NCBI GenBank assembly: GCA_963814875.1
Contig: CAWFFJ010000022.1
Coordinates: 1 to 64,000, forward strand
Length of the DNA: 64,000 bases
Direction of reading: 5' to 3'
Source: CAVSIS01 sp963814875
Lineage (GTDB): Bacteria; Acidobacteriota; Thermoanaerobaculia; Thermoanaerobaculales; Sulfomarinibacteraceae
Shown here: positions 38,301-48,005 of the stretch, in pieces
Numbering within the stretch: the first letter of the stretch is position 1
Layout: each line of letters opens with the position of its first letter
Translations under genes and position numbers: made by a program
The notes under the pieces: generated by a model
What the model saw: the letters and a program-made list of their open reading frames with translations, nothing else
Told to the model about the DNA's origin: nothing
Databases searched by the model: none

Positions 38301-38907
38301 CGCCGCCCGTGTCCGCCGCGGCGACCGCCTCCGCCATCTCGGCGAGCGCCTCCTCGAGCCGCCCCACGCCGACCAGGGCCGCCGCGATGCGACGGTGCAA
38401 CCATGCCGTCAGGTCAGGGACGGCCGCGACGCGCCGCCGGGTCAGCATCGCGTGCCACGCGGCCACGGCGCCGTCGACGTCACCCGCTTCGAGCCGGGTC
38501 AGGCCGGCGAGATAGCGCCGCTCCAGTTTCCGGCGCAGGACCGGGCGTACCGTGAGGTCCCACAGACTCGGGCCCCGCGTCCCGGGCTGCAGAGCCACCC
38601 AAATGCGGACGCCCGCACGTTCGAGCTCGAGCTCGACCGGTCCACGCGGCGCGCGCTCGACCTCGAGCCAGGCCCAGTCGAAGGGGTCGGCGACCTCCCC
38701 GGAGGCCTCCTCCCCGCCCGCAGCCTGGCGCCACTTCAGGATCCGGTCCCCGACCTCGAGCCCGGCCCCGTCCGCCCCCAAGCTCTCGACCGCTACCCCG
38801 GCCTGCTCCGCCGCGACGGGGAGTGCCAGGCCGATCGAAACGGCGAGCAGTACCGCCTGCACGCATCGACCCGGTGGCGGATAGAGCGGGGTCCGACGCT
38901 TCGTCAT
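35389..38907 (-). CDS. Secreted TPR-CHAT domain protein (caspase-like)
   Basis: A 1172-residue exported protein. After a signal peptide (AVLLAVSIGLALPVAA) comes a PDZ-like segment (GVAVESLGADGAGLEVGDRIL). Residues about 185-690 hold roughly ten tetratricopeptide repeats of 42 residues (pattern LNNLGxVAxxRGDLxxAE). The C-terminal 350 residues form a CHAT peptidase domain with the catalytic His in LHFACHG near residue 1026 and Cys in LSACQTGLG near residue 1079. CHAT proteases are caspase relatives; some act in bacterial immunity or gasdermin activation, but this exported version would act outside the cytoplasm. ATG 38907 has GGAGG upstream. It leads the CHAT-FecR-cyclase operon. Confidence 0.9.
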   Translation of the reverse strand: MTKRRTPLYPPPGRCVQAVLLAVSIGLALPVAAEQAGVAVESLGADGAGLEVGDRILKWRQAAGGEEASGEVADPFDWAWLEVERAPRGPVELELERAGVRIWVALQPGTRGPSLWDLTVRPVLRRKLERRYLAGLTRLEAGDVDGAVAAWHAMLTRRRVAAVPDLTAWLHRRIAAALVGVGRLEEALAEMAEAVAAADTGGGVAARLAVRDEWGRTLYRAGEYERALDVHQEALALREAHLPGTLEVAAGVHDVGTMMLVLGDLDGAAEVLQRAVAARERLAPGSLALAESLNNLGLVAVYAGRFDDAQPLLDRTLEIRERLVPNSTRLAASYNNLGLVAKERGDWDAAERYYGQDLALTERLEPNTDSHAITLMNLGAVVWERGDLDRAEERFKESLAICEAIDPRSIDVAANLNNLGQVAEQRGDLALAEADLRKALEIWRERTPESQDVATALLNLGLVSWRRKDLDDAESLLDESRAMLDRIAPENQTSAMIVATLGDVALDRGDLDRAEALYRQSLEIREKIMPDSAEIAGNLINLGAIAQKRGDLEAATALYRRSLELRQRTSPDSLFVAASLYSLGDATLEGGDLEAAESFLGRALAIRSRLTPGSAEEAVTLHRLAQVSRRAGRTSEALDRLERAVAALEAQGGRLGGSEEARAGFRAHFVELYRELIEVQLELGRPDAAFDTFERSRGQLFLATLAERDLVFSGDVPDELERRRKRVAWEYDAVQKRLGELDPATDAQAVEDSLARLGELRREREAVAEEIRNASPRLASLQDPRPLDAEGARRSLEPGTLVLAFSVGRDTSTLFSLSRDGGLTVHPVAVGEADLRAAVRDLRTAIVAGGREGFALTAYLGPATRLYDLLIAPAAAEVEAAERIVLIPDGPLHALPFAALATVDAGGRPHFLVERRPLAVALSVTVLDELVRRRPTGIDDRAGWHVVGFGDPAYPSAQALTGDEGDVAVRSVVGRGLALEPLPATRAEVGELAELWGDRAEVFVGAAATEERARGEGASAVVLHFACHGLLDEDFPLDSGLALAIPDRPTPGADNGLLQAWEIFESMRLDAEVVTLSACQTGLGRELGGEGLVGLSRAFQYAGASSVVASLWSVADRSTARLMAGFYRALRGGGSVADSLRAAQLEMIHSGDDPDDRHPFHWAAFQVVGDWK

Positions 38908-38933
38908 CCTGTCCTCCCGGGGATTCCGGGACG

Positions 38934-38942
38934 AGGATACCA
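38934..38942 (-). promoter_or_regulatory. Extended -10 (TGGTATCCT) before the CHAT operon
   Basis: The minus strand reads TGGTATCCT, an extended -10 pattern, about 27 bases before the CHAT gene ATG. The -35 is poor (TTGCGG with a short spacer). Confidence 0.35.
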
Positions 38943-38988
38943 CCGGCTCAGAACCCGCAACTGAAACACAACCGCTGTCGCGGGACTG

Positions 38989-39957
38989 TCAGGACGATGG
39001 ACGCTCGGGCGGGACGACCGCGGTCGAGCCGTCGGTGGACTCCCCGACCAGGTAGAGCGGGCGCCGCTTGACCTCCTCGAAGACCCGCGCGACGTACTCC
39101 CCAAGGATCCCGATCATGGTCAGCTGGACGCCGCCGAGGAAGAGGATCGACGCCATCAGCGAGGTGTACCCCGGCCAGTTGATGCCTGCGATCTTGAGGC
39201 CGATGACCACGAGAATGTAAAGGAAGGCCACGACCGAGATCGTGAACCCGATCCAGGTCGCAAGGCGCAACGGGAGGAAAGAGAACGACGTGATGCCGTC
39301 GAGGGCGAAACGGAGCATCTTCTTGAGCGGATACTTGGTGTCTCCCGCGAGGCGGGCGTGACGGCGGTAGCGTACCGCGACCTGCGGGAAGCCGATCCAG
39401 CTCACCAGGCCGCGGATGAAGCGGTTGCGCTCCGGCAGGGAGCGAAAGGCGGCTACCGCCCGCGGCCCCATGAGCCGGAAGTCGCCGGTGTCGACCGGGA
39501 TGTCCACGTTCGTGATCGAGCGCAGCAGTCGGTAAAAGGCGGCCGCGCTGGTGCGTTTGAACCAGGTCTCCCCTTCCCGGACCTCGCGCTGGGCGAACAC
39601 CACCTCGTAGCCCTCGCGCCAGCGGGCGACCAGCTCCGGAATCAGCTCAGGTGGGTCCTGGAGGTCGCCATCGATGATCACGACGGCCCTCCCGCGGGCG
39701 GCATCCACCCCGGCCGTGAGCGCCGCCTGGTGGCCGAAGTTGCGCGCGAAGCGGACACCTCGGATCCTGGGATCGCCCGCTGCGGCCTGTGTGATCCTCT
39801 CCCAGGTCGCGTCGTGCGATCCGTCGTCCACGAACACGACCTCGAAGCCGTCGACGACACCCTCGAGGGCCGCCGTGACGCGCTCGACCATGACCGGAAC
39901 GCTGTCCTGCTCGTTGAACGCCGGCACGACGACGCTCAGCTCGGGCGCATCAGCCAT
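38989..39957 (-). CDS. Polyprenyl-phosphate glycosyltransferase (GT2, DPM/GtrB type)
   Basis: A 322-residue GT2 enzyme. The nucleotide-sugar-binding core carries VVVPAFNEQDSV, FVDDGSHDATW, the DxD-like IDGDLQDPPELI and the acceptor motif DTGDFRLM. Two C-terminal membrane helices (ATWIGFTISVVAFLYILVVI; SLMASILFLGGVQLTMIGILG) are typical of GtrB/ArnC-type enzymes that load a sugar onto polyprenyl phosphate. The gene overlaps the end of the Agl23-like gene by eight bases. It likely supplies the lipid-linked sugar donor for the two membrane proteins upstream. Confidence 0.9.
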   Translation of the reverse strand: MADAPELSVVVPAFNEQDSVPVMVERVTAALEGVVDGFEVVFVDDGSHDATWERITQAAAGDPRIRGVRFARNFGHQAALTAGVDAARGRAVVIIDGDLQDPPELIPELVARWREGYEVVFAQREVREGETWFKRTSAAAFYRLLRSITNVDIPVDTGDFRLMGPRAVAAFRSLPERNRFIRGLVSWIGFPQVAVRYRRHARLAGDTKYPLKKMLRFALDGITSFSFLPLRLATWIGFTISVVAFLYILVVIGLKIAGINWPGYTSLMASILFLGGVQLTMIGILGEYVARVFEEVKRRPLYLVGESTDGSTAVVPPERPSS

Positions 39958-42343
39958 CGCCCACCTCCAGCACCCAGAGCTTACCCTGAAGGTCGCCAAC
40001 CACGAGGCGACGGTGCTTCGGGTCCCATGCCAGACCAGTCGGCGCGATCCCGGCGGAGCTCAGCTCCAGCCGGCGCACCCGCCTGCCCTCCACCAGCCAC
40101 AGCGCTCCCGCCGGGGTGTCGCTCGCGAGCCATCGATCGGGTCCAAGAACCACGACCTGCGGCCGTGAGTAGTAATCGGGCCATGCCTCGGGCAGCTCGA
40201 CCTCGGTCTGGGTCCCGTCGTCGACATCTACCGACACCAGACGGTGGTGGCCAGTGTCGCAGACCAGCACCCGCCGCCCGTCGAGCCACGCGATCCCAAC
40301 CGGCTCGTCGAGCCCGCCGGCCACGACCCGAGGATTGGCGAGCTCGGCGTCGTAGACGACCACACGCTTGTTGCCAGTGTCGGTCACCGCCAGCCGGCCG
40401 CCGGGCGACAGCGCGACGCCTCGCGGTCCGTACCAGCCGCCCTCGGGCGCCGCAAGGGTCTGCGGTTCGGCCCCGGCCGCGAACGACGCCAGCAGCACGC
40501 GCTGGTTCCAGGTGTCGGCGATCACGACCTCGCCCGGACGACGCCAAACGACCGACTCCGGTTGGTTGAGCTCTCCGGTCATCAGGGCAGGTCCAATGGC
40601 GCCGTCAACTGACAGCCGCAGAACCTGGCCGAGGCTCGCGTCCGCCACCGCGAGGTCGCCGTCGCGCAGCGCGAGGCCCCGCGGCTCGCTCATGAAACCC
40701 TCCCCGATGACCTGTGCACTCTGCACGCCGAGTGCGTCCGCGAGGACCTGCGGAACCTCTGTCTTCTGGGTCGCCGAGATGGCCTTGCCGGAGCCTCGTC
40801 GCAGCACGACCACGTCGGTGCTACCGATGCCGCCCCACGGGACCCGCGTCGCGAGGTAGCGCAGGGTCTGGCCAACCGTCGGTCGGGCCTGCTCCATCAG
40901 CCACCACGCCCGCAACGGGATGCGCTCGCGGGCGTAGCCAGGGCCGAGGGCACGGCGCGCTTCGGTCTCGGCGGTGAGATCGCAGACCACGATCGCCGGC
41001 TTGCGACCGGGGGTCGGGAGCGACCACTGCACGCTGAGGTCGCGCAGGTACCAGGTCAGCGGCCAGGACGCCTCGCCGCTCACCGCGATCGTCGGCTGGG
41101 ACTCGGCCGCCGCCGCAGCGGCCTCGATCTCCCGCACCAGGGCGCCAACCTCGGGGCAGGTCTGGACGAAGATCAGCGACTCGACGCGGCGCCGCGCCGG
41201 AGTGATCTCGTCGAGCACGAAGGACGCGGTCACGGTCGTCACCACCGTCGCCGCCAGCGCGAGTCCCGCCACGACCCGCCCGACCCGGCGTCCATTCGGC
41301 CCAAAGGTGTGCGCGAGCTGCGCCCCGGCCAGCGGCACGAACGGCCACACCTGGTGGACCGCGAGCCACGGCACCTTCTCGCCCAACCAGCAGTACATCC
41401 CGACCGAGGTCATGCCGAGCAGGAACAGGAACAGCTCCACCGGCCGCAGCCTGCGCCACCGGCGCGCCACCCAGATGACGGCCGCACCGATCACCAGGAA
41501 CTCGTACTGCGCGAGGCGCGGGAGGTGGAACCACCATGGGCCTCCCACCCTCTGGACCGTGTGCTGGCCCCACCAGTAGCCGATCGCCTTGACCGGGAAC
41601 AGCCAGTCCCCGGGGCGGGTGAAGCCGACCGTGTAGAGCGGCATGGTCACCGCCACGAAGGTCGCCGCCGCGGTCGCGATACCGGCCCACCGCGCGATGA
41701 GCCAGCGCGCCGCCGCCGGCACTGCCTCGATCGCTCCCCGGTCGACCGCCATGAGCACCGCCGTGATACCGAGCAGCGCGATGGTGACGTAGGCGTTCTC
41801 CTTGGTCGCGAACGCGAGCCCCGCCCACACGCCCAGTCCCATCCACGCGCCACGCCGCGCGCGCACCGCGTCGCGGAAAGCGAGCAGCGCCCCCGAGGCG
41901 AACAGCACCTCGGGCAGGTCCATCCTCTCGAAGCGGCCGAAGTAAAGGAAGATCGGTGAGATCGTGAAAAGCAGGCCGGCCCACCACGCCCCTCGGCCGC
42001 CCAGGCTCCGCCGCAGCCGCCACGCCACCCACACCATGCCGATGCCCGCGAGCGCCGCGGGTAGGCGCGCGGTGAAGGCGCTCGCGCCGGCGACAACGTA
42101 GGTGAGGGCAGCCGCGAAGTAGAGCAGCGGCCCGTGGTAGGTCGGGTCGTAGTGGTAGCTACCGTGACGCCACAGATCCCACGCCAGCTTGGCGTGGATC
42201 GCCTCGTCGTGGTGGAACGTGCGCCCGCCGAGGCCCCACAGATGGAGCGCGGCCGCAAGCGCGGTGAGGGCGAGCCACGGTGCGAGGCGCCGCCACCGCT
42301 CCCGCCGCTGCCCGGCGCTCTGGCTGTTCTCAGCCACCGCCAC
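39950..42343 (-). CDS. Agl23-like (TIGR03663) membrane protein fused to NHL propeller
   Basis: A 797-residue protein. The first 480 residues form a GT-C-like multi-pass membrane protein with the signature FHHDEAIHAKLAWDLW and YDPTYHGPLLYF, as in the Agl23/TIGR03663 family found next to polyprenyl-glycan genes in archaea and Chloroflexi. The last 290 residues form a six-blade NHL-type beta propeller (SEPRGLALRDGDLAVAD, YGPRGVALSPGGRLAVTD, DEPVGIAWLDGRRVLVCD). It overlaps the DUF2298 gene by 14 bases. Its start codon is an ambiguous GTG. The family probably handles lipid-linked sugars or their transfer; the propeller suggests a sensing or binding role outside the membrane. Confidence 0.83.
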   Translation of the reverse strand: MAVAENSQSAGQRRERWRRLAPWLALTALAAALHLWGLGGRTFHHDEAIHAKLAWDLWRHGSYHYDPTYHGPLLYFAAALTYVVAGASAFTARLPAALAGIGMVWVAWRLRRSLGGRGAWWAGLLFTISPIFLYFGRFERMDLPEVLFASGALLAFRDAVRARRGAWMGLGVWAGLAFATKENAYVTIALLGITAVLMAVDRGAIEAVPAAARWLIARWAGIATAAATFVAVTMPLYTVGFTRPGDWLFPVKAIGYWWGQHTVQRVGGPWWFHLPRLAQYEFLVIGAAVIWVARRWRRLRPVELFLFLLGMTSVGMYCWLGEKVPWLAVHQVWPFVPLAGAQLAHTFGPNGRRVGRVVAGLALAATVVTTVTASFVLDEITPARRRVESLIFVQTCPEVGALVREIEAAAAAAESQPTIAVSGEASWPLTWYLRDLSVQWSLPTPGRKPAIVVCDLTAETEARRALGPGYARERIPLRAWWLMEQARPTVGQTLRYLATRVPWGGIGSTDVVVLRRGSGKAISATQKTEVPQVLADALGVQSAQVIGEGFMSEPRGLALRDGDLAVADASLGQVLRLSVDGAIGPALMTGELNQPESVVWRRPGEVVIADTWNQRVLLASFAAGAEPQTLAAPEGGWYGPRGVALSPGGRLAVTDTGNKRVVVYDAELANPRVVAGGLDEPVGIAWLDGRRVLVCDTGHHRLVSVDVDDGTQTEVELPEAWPDYYSRPQVVVLGPDRWLASDTPAGALWLVEGRRVRRLELSSAGIAPTGLAWDPKHRRLVVGDLQGKLWVLEVGDG

Positions 42344-44399
42344 CGTCCCCCTGCTCAGGTGGATTTCCGAAGCGAACCAGCCGGGCGCCCGACAGATCGC
42401 TCACGGAGTCCCCAGCCGCGGCGACCGCGTCGAGCTCGGCCGCCGAGAAGTCCTTCGACTCCAGGGACCCGATCGCCACCAGCTCGACGCCGGTTTCGCG
42501 GACCAGACGGCGCACCTCGGCGGGTTCGCCGGCGTGGTAGATGGCATTGACCAGTGCGCGCCGCCGGTCGAGCTCGGGTGAGATCGAGTTGCCGCGCCAC
42601 ACGCCCTCGTGGTTGGCCCAACCCTCAAGCGCCGGCACGCCGCTCGCCGCCGACAGGCGTGCATACTCCGTGTACGCGCCGCCCACGGCCTCCACCAGCG
42701 TGGTGCCGGTCGGCTCCCGGCGCAGCTTCCTGACCAGCGCACGATCCCCGGCGCTCATCCAGCGCAGTCCGTCGAGGCCGAGCGGCCGACTGCCGAACGG
42801 CGCCGCGACCATGCCGCTCAGGTGGGGCAAAGCCGGGACGAGGAGGACGGCGAGCAGCACGTTCCGCGCCCACCGCGACGACGTGGCGGTGCGCAGCAGC
42901 ACCGGCAGCGACACCGCGAGCAGCACCCAACCCTGGAAATAGGCTTTGAACACAGTGTTCATGCGGTGCAGCGCCTCGCCGTAGGGGTCGCGCACGAACA
43001 CCACCTCGGGTGCTGCGAGCAGAAACACCCCGAGCGCTGCAAGGGCCAGACCCGGGCGGTCCTCCGGCACCGCGGTCCACAGGATCGCCCCGACCAGCAC
43101 GGCGGCGGTCCCGACCAGCATCACCAGGCTCGGCCGTCCGCTCGCCGCCGCCGCCACGGTCACCACCGCAACCGACGCCCACATGAAGGCGCGTCCTCGC
43201 TCCCCGCCGCCACCCGCCTCGGCGAGCACCGCACACGAGGCGCCAACAGCCGCGACCAGCAGCGAGCCGCCCCACAGCATGAGCTGGATCGGCGGGGACC
43301 AGGCGTGGACCAGGCCGAGACCCTCGAACGGCGGATGGTAGGCGAGGTGGAAGGGTGCCGTGACCATCCAGCCCGCGACCGCGACTCCAAGCGAGGCTCC
43401 CCAACGGACAGGGGCCTGCCAGGGCCATCGCCAGCGGCCGTCGCCAAGCACGAGCATGAGGCCGACCGCGGCCAGGGTGGGAGGCATCGCCCACGGGTTG
43501 GCCGCCCAGGTGACCCCGAACAGCACAGCCGCCAACGCAACGCCGCCGAGCCGCAGCCTCTCGCCAGCGGCGGCGTGCGCGGCGACCAGGACGGCCGCCA
43601 GGGCCGTCGGCAGCGACAGCAGGTGCGGGTGCAGGTCGCCGAGCCAGATCGTGAACAGGGGCCACTCGGTGATCGTGTCCGCGACCTGTCGCGAGGAGGC
43701 CCAGACGTCGAAGCCGCCGATCGGCTTGCCGGCAAGCAGCTGGCGCAACCCGTCCGGTGTCCCGGCGATGAGGCCGAAGAATGCCGCCAGGAGCCCCGCC
43801 GCATGACCCCCGGCGAGTCGGCGCCCGAGCGCCCACAGCAGGCCGGCCGTCGCGCCGCCGAGCAGAACGACCACGAGGTTGTAACCGATCTCGAGCGGGA
43901 CCCGGGAAACCGCCAGCGGCACCGTCCACAGCAACGACCCGAGGTAGTAGTACGGCAGCGACTCGCCCGCGAGCCACATGTCAGGGGGAGGAAAGCCGGT
44001 CGCACGCTGCAGCGTGGCCATGATCCCGAGGTCCATCGGCTTTTCGGTGCCGAGGATTTCGGGGTGATCGAGGCGCAGGACAAGCACCACCAGGCTGGCG
44101 ACAGTGACGACAGCCTCGGCGGCGACGATCGCACGCCACGCCGTGCGCCGTCGCCACAGTGTCGCCGCACCGACCGCGGCCCCGACGACCAGCAGCACAC
44201 CCCCGACAACACGCCACGCCGTCACACCTGCTACACCGAGCCACCACGAGGGAAGTGCCACCAGCACGAGTCCGACGATTCGACCGGCCGCCCAGGCTTC
44301 AAAGTCGTCGTGGCCGAGGGCGACCAGGAGCGCATAGCCGGCGAGCCCGGCGGCCGCCACCGCCAGCAGGAGGAACAGAATGCCCATGCTCGGCGGCAT
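42330..44399 (-). CDS. DUF2298 (TIGR03662-like) membrane protein
   Basis: A 689-residue multi-pass membrane protein with about 14 hydrophobic segments. The conserved DUF2298 block appears as TEKPMDLGIMATLQR and MWLAGESLPYYYLGS, with the acidic and Tyr residues typical of GT-C active sites. TIGR03662 and TIGR03663 proteins are known to occur as neighbours, and this pair is adjacent and overlapping. The soluble C-terminal part is a small alpha/beta domain. No ribosome binding site is seen; a TACAAT overlaps the first ATG, so translation may start at the ATG at 44387 on a nearly leaderless transcript. It heads the three-gene operon. Confidence 0.83.
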   Translation of the reverse strand: MPPSMGILFLLLAVAAAGLAGYALLVALGHDDFEAWAAGRIVGLVLVALPSWWLGVAGVTAWRVVGGVLLVVGAAVGAATLWRRRTAWRAIVAAEAVVTVASLVVLVLRLDHPEILGTEKPMDLGIMATLQRATGFPPPDMWLAGESLPYYYLGSLLWTVPLAVSRVPLEIGYNLVVVLLGGATAGLLWALGRRLAGGHAAGLLAAFFGLIAGTPDGLRQLLAGKPIGGFDVWASSRQVADTITEWPLFTIWLGDLHPHLLSLPTALAAVLVAAHAAAGERLRLGGVALAAVLFGVTWAANPWAMPPTLAAVGLMLVLGDGRWRWPWQAPVRWGASLGVAVAGWMVTAPFHLAYHPPFEGLGLVHAWSPPIQLMLWGGSLLVAAVGASCAVLAEAGGGGERGRAFMWASVAVVTVAAAASGRPSLVMLVGTAAVLVGAILWTAVPEDRPGLALAALGVFLLAAPEVVFVRDPYGEALHRMNTVFKAYFQGWVLLAVSLPVLLRTATSSRWARNVLLAVLLVPALPHLSGMVAAPFGSRPLGLDGLRWMSAGDRALVRKLRREPTGTTLVEAVGGAYTEYARLSAASGVPALEGWANHEGVWRGNSISPELDRRRALVNAIYHAGEPAEVRRLVRETGVELVAIGSLESKDFSAAELDAVAAAGDSVSDLSGARLVRFGNPPEQGDGGGG

Positions 44400-44403
44400 T
44401 GTA
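44398..44403 (-). promoter_or_regulatory. -10-like TACAAT overlapping the DUF2298 start
   Basis: TACAAT on the minus strand overlaps the first ATG. If used, transcription would start just before the second in-frame ATG (44387), making that the true, nearly leaderless start. Confidence 0.35.
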
Positions 44404-44486
44404 CCGTTGGACCGCGCGCCGCACAGCCCTCGAACGGGGTGCCTGTGCGAGCGCCGGTCAGGGACTGTGCGGCACGCGCTCCAATG

Positions 44487-44509
44487 CAGGATGTGCTGCG
44501 CACATCCTG
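44487..44509. promoter_or_regulatory. 23-base palindrome upstream of the DUF2298 operon
   Basis: CAGGATGTGC-TGC-GCACATCCTG is a perfect ten-base inverted repeat with a three-base centre, about 90 bases upstream of the leftward glycan operon. It has no T-run, so an operator for a dimeric regulator is more likely than a terminator. The surrounding 280 bases (44400-44679) hold no gene. Confidence 0.5.
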
Positions 44510-44679
44510 TCGGCGGACTTCAGGAGGATGCAGGGCGGCGCGTAAGTATCAGCATGGTCTCGATCTGACGCTGGATTCTCGGTCGACGGGTGTGCGGCGT
44601 TGGAGCCCCCTCCGAGATCGACCGGACTCGCGCAGCGAGTCCTCCCTCAGCAGCGCGCGGCGCCAAGCCCCTGGTTCGC

Positions 44680-46235
44680 TCACCCTCCAGCCGGGCCGCC
44701 TAGGGGCTCGGCGGTGTGCGCTGCTTGGAAGATCTGATCGACCGGGACCACCGTGATCGCTTCGCGGGCGATGCCGAGCCGGTAGGCCGCGATCTCCTTG
44801 TCCTCGGCGAGCACCTCCTGCGGCTTCGGCGTGGCATAGGTGATCGGGCTCGGCGCCTCGCTCGCGAGGGCCTCGGCGAGCTCGTCGCCACGCTCCGAAA
44901 CGATCGCGATGACCATGTTCTCGGGATGGAGGTGGCGCCGGATCGCCTGGTTCACCCGGTCGAGCGTCATCGCCCCCATCTCAGCGCGGAAGCGTGCCAG
45001 GTGCCCGGGCTCGCCGATTCCGTAAAATCGGTCGTCGAGGGCGTAACCGAGCCTGGCGGAGGTCGTCTCGGCGAAGTGGAGACCGTACTTGGTCAGGAAG
45101 GTCCGGGTGAGCTCGAACTGCTCCGGCGTGAGGCCGTCGCGGACCAGCCTGTCGAGCTCGCGCACCGCCGCACGCAGGGCGAAGTGGGCGTCCTGGTTCG
45201 GGACCGGACGGATCCAGACCTCGAAGATCTGCTGCCGCCGCGGCACGTTCGGCGGCGGCATCGAGCGCCTTCCGCCCTCGGGGAAGTGCTCGATGTAGGA
45301 GTAGTCGCCGTAGTTGAGCCCGCGCGCCTCGCGGATCACCTGGTACAGGCGGGAGGACGAATTGCGGTGCTCGCCGAGCCATGAGTTGGCGACCCACAGC
45401 GCGTAGAAGTCGGGGGCGCCACGGTGGACGTCGATCGGAAAGCCGAAGCTGATCGCGGTCGCCGGCCCGGGCTTGGCCGCGATCACGACCCTGCGGCCCT
45501 CGACCGGCACCACCTGCGGCGGCGGCGGGACCTCCGGCGATCCCACGGGAAGGGCCTGAAGACCTTGCTCCAGGGTCGCCACCAGTGCCGGGCCCACCGC
45601 GCCTCCGACGCCGAGCCTGAAGCGATCGCGGGTGAAATGGATGCGGTAGAACTCGCGCACGTCGTCGAGGGTCAGGCCGCTCAGCGAGGTGACCGTACCC
45701 TCGGGCAGGTGGCCGTACGGCGTACCGGCGAAGATCGTGGTCTCGAGCACGGCCTTGCCGAGCTCCTCGTCGGAGGCGTAGCGCAGCTGCTTCTCGATCT
45801 CGTCCACTGCGCGGGCGCGCAGGCGTTCGAAGTCCGCCTCGAGGAAGGCGGGTCGCCGCACCGCGTCGAGCAGGAGCCCGGCGAAATGGGACGCGTCGTC
45901 GCGGTGCGCCCGACCGCTGAAGGTTGTCTGCTCGACGTCCGTCCGCACGCCGTAGGAGGTCGACATCGGGTAGAGGGCGGCGAGAATCTGGTCGTACGAC
46001 ATTCGGGTGGTCGCACCCTCCGCCATCAACGCGCCCGTGAGGGCCGCGAGGCCCTCCTTGCCGGGAGGGTCGTCCTCAGATCCGACCGAAAACGCGATCC
46101 GGATCGCGACCGACGGATCGTCGGGAACCGGGAGCAGAACCAGCTTGGAGGTCACAGTCGAGACACCTTTCGGCGGCGTGCACGCCGCGAGCACGAGACA
46201 GGCGAGGCCGACGGCGACAGCAGAAGCGCGGCGCA

Positions 46236-46236
<1 letters not shown>
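44680..46236 (-). CDS. M16-family peptidase-like lipoprotein, zinc site missing
   Basis: A 518-residue protein with a lipoprotein signal (LACLVLAACTPP, Cys near residue 19) and the two-lobed M16 fold. The expected HxxEH zinc motif is replaced by GKEGLAALTGALMAEG, so this chain should be inactive and serve as the partner of the adjacent active subunit, as in many heterodimeric M16 enzymes. The RLYQVIREARGLNYGDYSYI segment and the C-terminal ENMVIAIVSERG are typical of the family's second half. The start overlaps the stop of the upstream M16 gene (TGATG), giving tight coupling and equal dosage. Confidence 0.88.
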
Positions 46237-47558
<1,322 letters not shown>

Positions 47559-47589
47559 GAAATGTCCTCCAGGCGGCGGCAGAATGGTA

Positions 47590-47994
47590 CTACGACCCTC
47601 TGCCCGCCTCCGCTGCGATCCTGGCGACCAGTTCCTCTGACAGGCGCTCGCCGAGCACCAGCCACGCCGCGACGCCCGCTGCGTCAACGCCGTCCTCATG
47701 GACGCCGGCGGTCACGACCGCCACCCGCCCGAGCCGTGCCGCGAGCCGCTCGGCGATCGGCCTCGCGATCGGCTCCTCCTTGTGCGGCGGCAGGGTCACG
47801 ACCGACACGCTCGCCGAGTGCTCCCCCGGCCGCCGCCGTGACGGCACCGGCACCGCGACCACGATGCAGCCGACGTGCGGACGCTCACCGCCCCCGACGG
47901 CGACTACGAGGTCCTCGCCCGCGAGCGTGACGACCGCCGTCAGCGTCCGTCCGTCCTCCTCGATGCTCACCGTCAGGGCGCGCACGTCACGCAC
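47590..47994 (-). CDS. LpdD-like (prenylated flavin chaperone-like) domain protein
   Basis: A protein of about 134 residues that resembles, from memory, the LpdD-type domain linked with UbiD-family decarboxylases: VVTLPPHKEEPIARPIAERLAARLGRVAVVTAGVHEDGVDAAGV. No UbiD or UbiX gene is near, so its role here is unclear. The start is uncertain; GTG 47994 or GTG 47985 fits best, and the frame extends upstream without a good start. It follows the GT-C gene closely on the same strand. Confidence 0.55.
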   Translation of the reverse strand: MRDVRALTVSIEEDGRTLTAVVTLAGEDLVVAVGGGERPHVGCIVVAVPVPSRRRPGEHSASVSVVTLPPHKEEPIARPIAERLAARLGRVAVVTAGVHEDGVDAAGVAAWLVLGERLSEELVARIAAEAGRGS

Positions 47995-48005
47995 CTTGCG
48001 ACCGA

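Noticed and set aside
42609..44756. A 715-codon open frame opposite the DUF2298 gene.
   Set aside because: Antisense to a recognised membrane protein; composition is low-complexity Arg/His/Gln.
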